Shown here: piece by piece, positions 31,971-42,812 of the stretch
Position numbering within the stretch: the first letter of the stretch is position 1
Layout of the letters: each line of letters starts with the position of its first letter
DNA from: Homalodisca vitripennis
Taxonomy: Eukaryota > Arthropoda > Insecta > Hemiptera > Cicadellidae
Direction of reading: 5' to 3'
Assembly: GCF_021130785.1 (NCBI RefSeq)
Contig: NC_060207.1
Coordinates: forward strand, 194,237,501-194,301,500
Length of the DNA stretch: 64,000 nucleotides
Program-made: the position numbers and the translations under genes
The notes under the pieces: model-generated
What the model was told of the DNA's origin: nothing
The model's input: only the letters and a program-made list of their open reading frames with translations
Databases searched by the model: none

Positions 31971-33539
31971 TTTTTATTAATTATTTAAAAATTTAAGTTT
32001 TATTTTTACTTCATATTTGTAATTTAAGTAAAAAAAAAAACTTAATAATGACAAGCCATTAAAAATATGCAAATCCTTGGGTTACAGTTCATTTAGTCTA
32101 CTTCTGTAAATAATTCATATTTACTCGCATTTTCTGCCAATTTCACTTGGTCCTGGTTACAAAATTCCCACAAAACCTTACTTTAAAAGCTTTTAACTCC
32201 TCATTGATTGAAAAGGCCTTTTCTCTAAGCTGTCTACAGGTAAGTTATTTTAAAGAACTGTAGCTCTGAATTTCCAAAAGATGAACAAGAAAAAGTGCTG
32301 CCACCCTAACTTTGTTTAGGAGATCACGCGCTTGCGTTAGAAGAGGCTACAAATCACACTATTTCAATATCACAATTGCTCACAATATATGTGCATATTT
32401 GAATGAGTCTCAAAGCTAGTCCTATAAAATCACAGCGTAACAATATAATGTATTCCGCTATGATAAATATTCACTTTTGAATCCGCCTTTGGGCTGGTTC
32501 CATAAAAGTGTGCACATTTGAATCAGTCTGAGCTAAATCCCTAATAGTGTGTACTTTCGAAACTGTCCTTAAATTAGCTTTGAAAGTGTGCACACTTGAA
32601 TAAGTCTTTGAGAGAGCTTTATAAAATGTACTCGTTTGAATAAGTATTTGAAGTGTGCACGTCGATATTTTTTTTGCATCGAAGAAACCTCGTAATTTTA
32701 TAACGGGTTAGGCCTAACCCATTGAGTGTTACGTATTTTCCCAAGTCGTATGCATAGATCCGGGCTTTTTTGAATATTTGCAAGCTTTTGGAAAAAAGTT
32801 TTAAAATAACTATCCAAACAGAATTTCATAATTTTGTAATTTGTTTAGTTAAAGAAGAATACTAGATATATCTTAAAAAAAATTTGTTTCATAAAAATGT
32901 AAAAAGTTTAATTAAAAAAACAAATTTTTATTTTTTCAAAAAGTTAAGTTTGAATCTAATTTTAATGTATAAAGTATTTTAAACTTTCTTTATTCCATGT
33001 CAAAGAGGCCATGAACATCTGAACAAATTACATATACTATAACATTTTTTACCAACAAAGAGCATGTAGAAAGGTGACTCCCCTGAAGGTAAAATTTTAC
33101 TTCAAATTACAAGTATATTTAGGAAAATGTATAAACAACTGCTGCCCGATATCGTCATTTTATAACTTATACGCCATTTGTCAGAGTTTAGAAGTTACGA
33201 GTACAATAGTGTAGTTTTCACAATACCTCCCAGTAATAAAACATGAAGATTACACAAATAAATAGGATTAGTAAATGTAGCCAAAAATAGCACTATTATA
33301 TTTGCACTGAAAACTCGCGTTTTTCGTTTTGGCACAACTCAAATGACTTGTATAAAGCACATGTTACTTTTATAGAATAAATAATTTTAAACACTGTATA
33401 AGTAACTATCTTAGTTTGCACATCCTCATATGCTTGGTTACCGGAACATAAACAACAAGAATGCCCGTTACGCAACACGATACTCGTCCACTACGTCATA
33501 TATGACTGGAAGACAATCATTGTCATAGTTACTTTATTA
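31971..33539. other. Intergenic with a degenerate 55-60-bp repeat cluster
   Basis: Between about 32,390 and 32,660 the words gtgtgcacatttgaat, gaataagtcttt and gctttataaaa/ggttccataaaa recur about five times at 50-60-bp spacing. The rest is AT-rich with no gene. Confidence 0.5.
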
Positions 33540-33927
33540 TTATCCAGAGGCCACTATTTTTGGAAGATTTTTCCTTATCGGGGACCAAAATAAATTTATT
33601 ATATGTTACTAGTACTTTCCTTGTTTCGTATTTACCCGATGTTTACTGTACTTTATGTTTATGTACTATACTTTCTTACTTTATGTTTACTATAGCTGAT
33701 GAATTATTACCCGCCAAATAGGCCTAGACCATCGACCCTTCAAGTAGGCCTGGACGAAAGAATCATCTGTCTTCTTCGAGTAATTAATTGTTGCCCTTTT
33801 AGTTTTTGTTTGTCGTAATGAGTTGTACATTTAAAAGTAGGTTAAATAAAGTATGTTCTTCTTAATACTATAATTTATTTTGGTCCCTATAAGGAAAGAT
33901 CGTCCTAAACTAGTGGCCTCCGGATAA
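33540..33927. mobile_element. MITE with about 55-bp inverted ends
   Basis: Left end ttatccagaggccacta..., right end inverted ttatccggaggccacta..., with shared tttccttat and ggaccaaaataaattta further in. No coding content. Family not assigned because the target duplication is unclear. Confidence 0.75.
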
Positions 33928-33954
33928 GTACCCAAACAACATAGGTTTCACAGA

Positions 33955-34860
33955 AAACCAACCAGTCGAAATCAAATGTTGTTCATTTCTCTCTCCGACA
34001 GTCAGATGCAGAGCAGCCTGCTGTTTTTGTGGATGAGGACCTTTTGGAGGAAACTAATTCCATGACGTTTTTGGGAATGCTCCTTGATAGGGGACTGACC
34101 TGGAACGATCATATAGATAACGTTTGTGCTAGAGCTTCCTCAGGCATATTCGCATTGCGAAAACTAGCTATGTACTGTTCCCCAAGAGTCTTAAAGATGG
34201 CCTATTATAGCCTTATCCATGCACATTTAGCGTATGGAATAAGACTCTGGGGAGGTTGTTCCAAAAGCAAAATGGAGCGAGTTTTTAAACTCCAAAAAAA
34301 AGCTGTAAGAGTAATTGGAAAGTTAAACTTTAGAGAGTCGTGCTAGGAATCTTTCAGGAAGTTGGGATTGCTGACTTTACCCTGCCTCTACATTTCTGAG
34401 GTGATCATGTACTGCTTCTCCAAGTGTGTCTTGGTTCGTGGCAGGGAAGTTCACCAATATGAAACCAGAGGCAGGGACAACTTCAGAACACAGCAACGAA
34501 GACTGACGTTGTCTCAACACCTCCCGCAACAAGTTGGTGTCAGACTAATCAACAGGCTCCCTGAAAGTGTGAAAAATTCAAACAACACAATCAATTTAAA
34601 ACTCGTCTCAAGCGCCTTCTGGTGTCTAAAGCGTTTTACTCTGTTGAAGAATTCATGATGAGCCGTTGGGAAATTTAAAAATCGAAATTTAAAATCAAAA
34701 TTCAACAGCTGGATCTGATGTCGGAATGTATGTGTCTGTATGAATGTTTAAAATGTATGTCTGACTGATTGAAAACGTGTACATAGTTTTTTAACAAAAT
34801 GTGTTAAAGTTGACAATTGCAATACAATGTCAGAAATTACTTAAATGCAATAAAGATATT
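33955..34860 (+). mobile_element. 5'-truncated LINE (jockey/CR1-like) with 3' UTR
   Basis: C-terminal part of a non-LTR reverse-transcriptase protein followed by about 190 bp of 3' UTR ending near aaatgcaataaagatatt. It lies 30 bp after the MITE at 33,540. The 5' truncation is typical of LINE insertion. Confidence 0.75.
33957..34675 (+). pseudogene. LINE reverse-transcriptase C-terminal fragment
   Basis: Reads QSKSNVVHFSLRQSDAEQP, TFLGMLLDRGLTWNDHID, ALRKLAMYCSPRVLKMAYYS, YGIRLWGG, KLQKKAVRVI, then LGLLTLPCLYISEVIMY. These are the conserved thumb/C-terminal blocks downstream of the FADD box in jockey-group LINE polymerases. One in-frame TAG at 34,344-34,346 (after RESC) and a frameshift near 34,600, after which the ending FYSVEEFMMSRW is in another frame. 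No longer able to encode an active enzyme. Confidence 0.8.
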
Positions 34861-35659
34861 ATTAGATCAGAGTAAGGAAAACAAAGTAAAACTCGTATTT
34901 ATCGATAGTTTGGAACATATAGAATGCAGCTATTCTTATTTAACCGAAATAAATTGGTACTATGCAAAATATCATCGAAATGCGAAACGTCAAAATTTGC
35001 GACGCCGGCACTTAACACACTTTTAGTAGTCAAAAATAGCGACGCTGCGGCACTCAAATGGTTAAAAGTCCATTTTTCAATATTATAAGAGCTGCAATAT
35101 CCATTTAGCAACCGAATATCCTATTGTTCCAGTAAACGGCACCTGCTGTAGAAATCAGTTGTCAACTTTATTAACTACATAAACACTTTGTGAATAACAG
35201 TAAAATTCGCTATGTACAGGAGCCTTGAGTCTAGTTACGCTACTAGGTTACATTGGCCATACTCAATTAACAAACAATTACTTCAGAACAATATATCTGA
35301 ATAAATACGTTAATTTGAACATCCATTATATTTAATCCATTATATTTCAGAGTAATAGACTTGTACTGCCTGCTCAATTTGGTGTAGAGAACTTACTGCT
35401 TTAGACGAATAGATCATATTTCCACTTGTGGTACTATATGGCACCTGTTTTACCACTAACAAAATAATCCATTCATATCACGTATCTAATGTCAAGCGAT
35501 TTATCTGCAGATTACTGAAGACAGGTAATTAACTGTCAATATCAAAATGGGTAATATCACACAGTTCTACTTATTCCGTATTGTCGGTACTAGAGTAACT
35601 TGTAACTGTGACATTTTCTACAAGTGCCAGTTCCAGACGAGAGTACTGTACATTTTAAA
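34861..35659. other. Upstream region of clip-SPH 2
   Basis: No gene recognised. The last 20 bp before the ATG (actgtacattttaaa) align with the bases before the paralogue's ATG, supporting the chosen start sites. Confidence 0.45.
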
Positions 35660-37396
35660 ATGTTGCTTCAAATGTCAATTCTTTTCGTCGCCCTGTTCCC
35701 TAGCTTATCGCTCGGAATCAAAATGTTCACACGTCAGCAGTTCAGAATGCTGTCCGATCTGAAACATAACTTCTGTACCAGCTCGAAGAGCATGAGAGGC
35801 CCGTACTTCGCCGACCCGTGGTTCTGTGTCGAGCGGGAGAGGTGCATAGCGAGCGGCAGGCGCTTGCCGGATCTCATACTCTTCAAAGCCGACAAGTGTG
35901 CGAATTTCGAGTACGGCGGGAAGGACCCCGTGTGCTGCTACATAGGCTACATAAAAGGGTTCGAGGTGGGATTCCATCTTTATTTCGGCGTGTTGAGGCA
36001 CAGATTCGGATACTACGGACCTACAAGACGCATCGGTATGATCTTCTACGAGGAGTACGTGCTGAGGCTGTACGAGGACAAAATAAATGAAAATGTCGTC
36101 GAGCTGATGGCACACGAGGACACCCACGTGTGCGATCTGATCCCGACCAAGTACAGCGCCGGTTTCGTTCTGTACGTGCCCATGGTGTGCACCACGGAAG
36201 ACAAATGTGAAAAAGTCAGACCGTCCTTCAAGCAGGGCACAGATATCAGGCTGAGAATGGACACGGACTACGGCAATCAGTTCTGCCACAGGACTCGTAA
36301 CGGGGACCTCGGACTGGTGTGCTGCCATCCCGCAGCGCTCAACCCCGCAATCACGGTAAGCGAGAAGTGGGAGGTGCCGACCTTGCCGACCAACCAGAGG
36401 TACGCCAGAGGGTTCAGGGCCAGCTTCCAGTGCGAGCAGCACGCAAAGCTCGTGTGCGACGGCACGACCGATACTTGTGGTACGGACTGGAGGGATCCGC
36501 GAGGAAAAACTACGCCTGGCGAGTTTCCACACTTCGCCTTAGTAGGAATCTCTAGCCCGAGAACTCATTTCTTCTACTGCTCCGGCACCGTGGTCAGTAG
36601 GTACATGATCTTATCTACGGGTTTCTGTAGGGAGTACGAGGACACGGACGCCAACGTCGCTCTGACCGGCGATTTCGACCTCTGGGAGTACAACGAGAAG
36701 GAATCCAGCGAAACTCTCTCCGACATCGTCGACATGATTCAGTCACCCAAGACCATCAACAGGTACGAGTCCGATATGATTCTGTTCATCCTTAAAAACC
36801 CTTTAGAGTTCGACCGTTTCCTGAGACCGGCTTGTGGATTCACGCACGATACGTTTCTCACAAAACCGGACGCCCACAACCTCGGTTACTTGCCAGGCTA
36901 CGGAACTTCAACCACCGGAGGACGCTGGAGCCGGTTTCCGAAAAAGATCAGTGGAATCGACACCACCAAATTACACGATGGCGGCTGTATCAAATACTTC
37001 ACCAACTCGTATTCTGACGACCCACGCAGACAACCTAAATACTTTGAGTACGAACACTACTGCTACCTGAAGACTGGGGACGGACCTTGCGAGTTCGACA
37101 ACGGAGCCGCTATAGTGTACCGGTCCCCCTTTCTGTACTGTCAGTGGGTAGTGTTCTCCGTCGCCTGCACCGAGATCACAAACTGCAGTGCCTCCGACTA
37201 CGTTTTGTTCTACAAACCCGATCACGATTGGTTCGAGACTATGGTCTACGGTGATGACTTCAACTTGTTCGAGTTCGATGTTTCTCCTCCGACGTGTCGT
37301 TCGTACAGGGAAGTCGAGGATTTTCAACACTTGCGTAAAAGCTACAAAAGCATATACCCACCGGATTACTTAGCCCCCCTAGTCCTGGACAATTGA
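35660..37396 (+). CDS. Secreted double-clip serine protease homologue, paralogue 2
   Basis: Single-exon protein of 578 residues with a clear signal peptide (MLLQMSILFVALFPSLSLG). Paralogue of the gene at 22,243, colinear over its whole length. Clip 1 cysteines are at 39, 56, 62, 80, 92, 93; clip 2 at 158, 177, 183, 209, 221, 222. A linker FQCEQHAKLVCDGTTDTC precedes a protease-like domain from about residue 286. His57 is Phe322 (STGFC), Asp102 is kept (Asp372), Ser195 is Asn481 (CEFDNGAA), so it cannot be a protease. The C-terminal LRKSYKSIYP is shared with paralogue 1. The coding sequence is strikingly GC-richer than its paralogue and flanks, which also creates long antisense frames. An ATG 36 bp upstream is in frame but would bury the signal peptide. 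Likely haemolymph cofactor; function is inferred. Confidence 0.9.
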   Translation: MLLQMSILFVALFPSLSLGIKMFTRQQFRMLSDLKHNFCTSSKSMRGPYFADPWFCVERERCIASGRRLPDLILFKADKCANFEYGGKDPVCCYIGYIKGFEVGFHLYFGVLRHRFGYYGPTRRIGMIFYEEYVLRLYEDKINENVVELMAHEDTHVCDLIPTKYSAGFVLYVPMVCTTEDKCEKVRPSFKQGTDIRLRMDTDYGNQFCHRTRNGDLGLVCCHPAALNPAITVSEKWEVPTLPTNQRYARGFRASFQCEQHAKLVCDGTTDTCGTDWRDPRGKTTPGEFPHFALVGISSPRTHFFYCSGTVVSRYMILSTGFCREYEDTDANVALTGDFDLWEYNEKESSETLSDIVDMIQSPKTINRYESDMILFILKNPLEFDRFLRPACGFTHDTFLTKPDAHNLGYLPGYGTSTTGGRWSRFPKKISGIDTTKLHDGGCIKYFTNSYSDDPRRQPKYFEYEHYCYLKTGDGPCEFDNGAAIVYRSPFLYCQWVVFSVACTEITNCSASDYVLFYKPDHDWFETMVYGDDFNLFEFDVSPPTCRSYREVEDFQHLRKSYKSIYPPDYLAPLVLDN

Positions 37397-37941
37397 AGAA
37401 GACAGCAGGTACTGCTCTACAGAAAAACTATATTTCCTGTATGACAAATAATAAAATAAGTTAATGCTATGATGTGTGATTAGTCTGAGCCTCTAATATT
37501 TATCTACGTAAAGTATATAGCCACTACTGAACTGACTGCCTTGAGTGTTGTCCCATTAGATCACTAATCACTGAATAATTTAAGTCGAGCCCTTAAAAAT
37601 CGTTAATTGCCTAGTTGCACCGATGAAAACTACAATAGTAGTTTGCATATGATAAGAGGTTTCGTATTTCTAAAGGGTCCAATGATGATTCACGAAGAGT
37701 TATTTAACTCCATTGGGGTGAGTTTGGGGACAATGAAATGCCAAGCGGGAGTTAAAGCTCCTATTGACAATCACGCTTTGAAAACATTTTACACATTTTA
37801 CTCATTTCCACCACTTAAATTCTACCCGTAAATAAGCAAAACAATAAAACCTGCCATATACAAATTAACATGGCGACAGACTGGTTCCGTTATGAAAACA
37901 TTTAGGAATCACATTTTGATACGCGTTAATTTTTATGAAGG
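37397..37941. other. 3' flank of clip-SPH 2
   Basis: Contains an AATAAA 54 bp after the stop, then AT-rich sequence up to the mariner element. A 74-codon open frame at 37,607 shows no features. Confidence 0.45.
37450..37455 (+). terminator. Poly-A signal of clip-SPH 2
   Basis: Canonical AATAAA 54 bp downstream of the TGA. Plausible cleavage signal for a short 3' UTR. Confidence 0.55.
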
Positions 37942-37947
37942 TATATA

Positions 37948-38330
37948 AGGTGTTTGAAAAGTCTGGGTACGGCTTAATATTTTACAAACAATAGCAGATA
38001 ACATCTATAAACTTTGCACAGTGTTATATGGCTATGTAAACTATTTTTCCTTGATATTACCATGACATGCCAACCATGGGGGGACGGCCCACAGAGGAAA
38101 AAATGGAAATCTTAAATTAAAGCATGGGTCCAGTAATACCTCATTTGAAAGAGCTCACTTAGTAGAGTTGAATGCCGCAAACCGCATCTCAAAAGGTTTA
38201 TCCAATCAGAAATGGCGGGTTGTTTTAAGTACGCAATGTGAAGTACATTATGCGCTGTCATTTCTGACTGGATCGTCGTATTCTGATGCGGTAGGCGGCG
38301 TTTCACTCTACTAACCAATGGTTTCACTAA
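37948..38330. repeat. Left inverted arm of the mariner element
   Basis: Pairs with 39,980-40,358. Aligns almost without gaps; scattered mismatches show that the arms have diverged since insertion. Confidence 0.85.
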
Positions 38331-38736
38331 TTAGTATTCATAAAAAATAACAATAAAATATAATTAAAAAATTAAATGGTAAGTTAACTATTTCACCAAC
38401 AAAGAACAATTGTAGAATTTAAGTATTGATATTATCCACTTTAAAATTTTTAAATGTTTAAACTAATTTATTAGAGGAACTTGGATGTTTACTATTGTAA
38501 AAGTTTCCATTCATGGATGCTGTCACTTTCTAATGTTAGACAAAATGACCTGGGTTTTCCCTCCTTATCATTTCAGGTTGTTATCAACAACAGACAAAGT
38601 CCTACATCTATTAATTCCTGTTACGGGAAATCACATTGTCAGTTCTCAGTTCTTTCATATATTTTGTGAGTGCGCGTACAGTGTTAGTTGTTTCTAGTTT
38701 AAATCTGTTGAATTTCAAGTTAGTACCGAAAGAGAA

Positions 38737-39794
38737 ATGGAATTATCAGACTTTTATAGAATTAATATACTCATTATGAGGGGATATGGCGACTTCAAAC
38801 GCTTTTACCAAACCGTAGCAGATTTATTTCATGAAAGATTATTTCCTATTTCAAAAAATGGTGTTGTCACCACCGTCCGCCGTTTCGAAGAAAATGCAAC
38901 TGTAAAAGATCTTCGTCGCAGTGGCAGACCTAAAACAGCGACTAATGAGGGCATGGCTACCGACGTACTTGTAACAGTCATTGAAGAGCCACATTTGACT
39001 ACCAGGAATCTTGCTATTCAGTATAACATTAACACATATTCTGAATGTAAAATTTTAAATTCTAACAATTACCACCCTTATAAGGTACATCTTGTACATG
39101 AACTATCCGAGGACGATTTTTATAAACGTATCGAATACTGCGATACAATGATGCAAAAGTTAGATACACACCCGAATTCGGTTAACAACATTGTTTTTCA
39201 GACGAAGCAAGTTTTTTGTTAAACGGAAATCTCAACCGACATAACTGTCGGTACTGGTCAGATACAAACCCTCACTGGATGAGAGAAGCTCACACCCAAC
39301 ATCCACAAAAAAGTGAATGTTTGGTCAGGCCTGATAGGATCCAATGTAATCGGTCCTTTTATTATCGATGGAAATCTAAATGGGGATACTTACCACAACT
39401 TGTTGGTTGACAGAATTATTCCAGCTATCCGAAATTTGGGATTAAATTTTGATTCTGTTTGGTTCCAACAAGATGGAGCACTCCCTCATTATGCGGTAAA
39501 CGTCCGTGATCTTTTGGACCAAACATTTCCAGAACGGTGGTTAGGTTGGAGAGGAAAAATAGAATGGCCTGCAAGATCACTAGACCTGTCACCTTTAGAT
39601 TACTTCTTTTGGGGATATTTAAAAAATAAATTTATCAAACCAAGTCTTATGACATAAACGACTTAATACAAAGAATATTACATGAAGCGGCAGAAATACC
39701 TCCTGAAATACTACGCAATGTTATGGATGGCTACTTCAACCGGCTAGCTCACTGTCAAACTGCAATGGGAGAACAATTTGAACATTTATTGTAA
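38737..39794 (+). pseudogene. Mariner transposase, frameshifted
   Basis: IS630-Tc1-mariner transposase. N-terminal helix-turn-helix region (YGDFKRFYQTVADLF, VRRFEENATVKDLRRSGRPK), then the DDE/D core: first Asp in SDEASFLLNG, VNVWSGLIGSNVIGPF, second Asp in WFQQDGALPHY, third Asp in SLDLSPLDYFFWG. I count 41 residues between second and third Asp, pointing to the DD41D (rosa-type) group. Frame breaks occur at a T run near 39,195, an A run near 39,308 and near 39,645; a short stretch after AIQYNIN also seems missing. The tail continues to EQFEHLL and TAA at 39,792. Inactive copy. Confidence 0.85.
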
Positions 39795-39979
39795 ATAAAA
39801 GGTTAGTTGCAAATTATTAATAAGTAAGTACTTTGTTCTAAGATTGTATTTTCACATAGTGAATAAAATAATATTGCTGGCGTGTAACTATGTCAATTCA
39901 TAAACATAAAGACGACGAATTCATTTTAGTTTTATTTATTGTGTTATAAATTTATGACATAATTTGCTAATTAAAAAGA

Positions 39980-40358
39980 AGTCAGTGAAAACACATCGGT
40001 TAGTGGAGTGAAACGCCGTCTACCGCATCAGAATACGACGGTCCAGTCAGAAATGGCAGCGCATAATGTACTTCACAATGTGTACCTAAAACAACCCGCC
40101 ATTTCTGATTGGATAAACTTTTTGAGATGCGGTTTGCGGCATTCAACTCTACTAAGTGAGCTCTTTCAAATGAGGTATCACTTGACCCATGCTTTAATTT
40201 AAGATTTCCATGTTTTCCTCTGTTGGCGTCCCCCCATGGTTGGCATGTAATAGCAAGAAAAAATAGTTTTCATAGCCATATGACACTGTGCAAAGTTTAC
40301 AGATGTTATCTGCTATTGTTTGTAAAATAAAACCGTACCCAAACTTTTCAAACACCTT
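39980..40358. repeat. Right inverted arm of the mariner element
   Basis: Reverse complement of 37,948-38,330, including the gtagaccgcat-type block and the terminal caaacacct. Confidence 0.85.
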
Positions 40359-42812
40359 ATATAATACTGAATACGAAACCTGCGTGTATTGCGGGTATTG
40401 CAGCTTAATTCTGTAGGCACCATGTAAACGAATGTTACAGTATAAAGTTTCCAATTTAATATTATTTTATTTTTTAATTCGACGGGATTCCCGTAGTTTA
40501 CCTTGTTTTTAACGGTATACACAGCAAAATAGTTTAAACGAAACTAAATGACACAAAACGTATCCGATGGTACATTCATGTGACAACCACATATCATAAT
40601 ATTGCAAGGCAGAAATACTAAGCGAATTCAACACAGGTGTAACAGGCTCGCTAATGTTACATGCTAAATTTTAAGTTTATATCTAAATTCATTCCTATAA
40701 TAAAGCTACATATTTTATTGAATATAATTTTAAAATGCCATATGGTCGTACTCAGTCTGTTTACAAATTTATTCTACGATTGTTTCGTTGCCTTCATGAT
40801 TTCCCATAAGATCAATGTAATGTTCACTAAGACTAAGCTAAACCCCATGAAGTGGTATGTACCATAATCGAGGTAAGTTTATCCTCGAGATATATAGTGG
40901 GCAGACTGACAAACATAAATTACACTTTTTCCAGCCCCTCGAGTGTTAGGCTTTGCTAACGATTAGCCAATGGTTAGCATGCAGTCTGCTGTATTTATTA
41001 GCTCATTTCACTTAAAGAATATAGTGGAATGTATTTCAATAATAAGATTATGACATACTGTGTTTTAGTCTGCAAAATGTATTTCTATCAAATTGGCAAA
41101 TGTTAACCGAGTTAGAAAATGGCCACAGGTCTTATCACGCAATTTTGCATTGTATGTCAGTTTTGTTTTTATTTTTGTCCAAGGTTGCAAAACTATAATT
41201 TCCGATGATTATAGAATATATTAAAGCTCTACGATTAACTGGAGTTTCTTCTTGTAGCTCTATACCCATTTATACATTGAAATAAAACTCAATCAAAACA
41301 ATCTGTACACATTACATAAGGCATACATAAGGTACATGGTAATCTCAAAACAAGAATAATGAGGAATCATAACATTATCACGCCTTTCTACTAACATGAC
41401 AATATATCTTTACTATCATATTTTCAATATACGAGTATATGATAAAAATAATAATGCGCGAACTTCAAATACACTAGAATAACTCATTAAATACTACTTC
41501 CTTAACTAAAAATGATGTTTTGAAGATGGCAGCTTGCGAGGTTGGCGATCGTGACATCTGAAGATTGGCCCGAGGGCAGCAGGCCGGGACAAGTGCAATA
41601 TGACGTCATACATAGTGACACCTGACCCAGCCTGATCCTTATCTCGGGCTACTTACTCAGCTGAAAACAGGTGATCCTGCCATCAAGGTCCTGTCCATTA
41701 AAATAATGCAAGAAATTCTTATCATTACTGTAAATAACACTGTAATACTTTAATAGATATTCTAATTTAAAATAAACCCCAATAGATGGAATCCCAATAA
41801 TTGTTACAAAATCCTTTTATGACCACATGTTCAAGCGTTGGCAATTTTTATTCTCTAATAACTCACGTGTTCATTAAAAGACTTTTGTAATTGAGACCGT
41901 TTTTAGTACAGAATATAATATGACAGCATGAATAGGACAATAACATTATGTAATTTATCACATTTACATTCCCATTAAATTCACCATCGAAAAGTATTAT
42001 GATCAATTTTATTAAACACATATTTTACCAAAGAAAATTATACAAGACATTTTCAGTATTGAAAATATTTTTAAATAAATGAGCTTGCACTTTTGGAATT
42101 CAAGCCCTCAAGTTTACATCTTTTGTATAAAACACAAATAAAATTGCTTGATTAAAATCCTTACATTTGTATTACAATAAAATCGAGTGTACATTTTTAG
42201 GAGATTACTTAGTACATACGTAATACAATCTACAATATTGGAGCAATATAGAAAATTAACAACTATATTATAAGTATATTATAGCTACATGAACAGTTCT
42301 AAAATCTAGATTTAAGATTAAACTATAAAATAACAAATTATTAAAACTTGAACATTCATGATTACATATCAGTGAGAGAACATCAAATTTCTGTAAAGAA
42401 TTTTATCTTGTAGACCGCGCTAAACAGCTATACAGTTGAACCTTAGCAAATTTAATACTCATATGGAGAAATATCATTCAACAGTAAGTGTCTTATTACA
42501 GTTATTAGATGAAACCCAATTCTGGCATGATTTTTGTCTCTTTATTGAAATTAATTATAAGGGTTGTTCTACCCTTACAACTACAATATATTCAATTTGC
42601 AACTTCCCAAAAAGAGTTTAACCTCAAACCTAGTAAAAGAACAATACTGTTTTTGCGTCAGTGTAGGAATTAAAAAGGTCAAATTATCTATTTTATTGGG
42701 GTGAAACATAAAAAAGCAGATCTTGTTCATTACCGCAAAAAATTTATTTATTAGAAGGTTTACAAATTTAGGCAAAGTAATCACATAATACATTTCATAA
42801 CCAAAAGACATA
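40359..42812. other. AT-rich intergenic region
   Basis: No gene recognised. Holds one copy of a dispersed repeat at about 40,780-40,985 and a 20-bp word (ggccgggacaagtgcaatat, 41,582-41,601) found again at 47,961-47,980 within GC-richer repeat-like segments. Confidence 0.45.
40780..40985 (+). repeat. Dispersed repeat T, copy 1
   Basis: Shares tcgttgcc, ctaaaccccatgaagtggta/ccaaattccaaggagtggca, gta(c/)ccat and cctcgagtgttaggctttgctaacg-like blocks, in order, with 51,040-51,280. Class unknown. Confidence 0.5.

Larger units (their letters stand above)
37948..40358 (+). mobile_element. Mariner element (DD41D-type) with about 385-bp inverted ends
   Basis: Starts aggtgtttgaaaagtctggg and ends caaacacct, with TATATA flanks consistent with TA target duplication. 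The first 385 bp recur inverted at the end (shared blocks aaagcatggg, gagctcacttagtagagttg, gccgcaaaccgcatctc, ccgcatcagaatacgacg). The arms are unusually long for a mariner. A broken transposase lies between them. Confidence 0.9.

Noticed and set aside
35705..36532. 275-codon open frame antisense to clip-SPH 2
   Set aside because: It arises because the sense gene is GC-rich and lacks antisense stops; the sense frame has a signal peptide, clip cysteines and a paralogue, the antisense has none.
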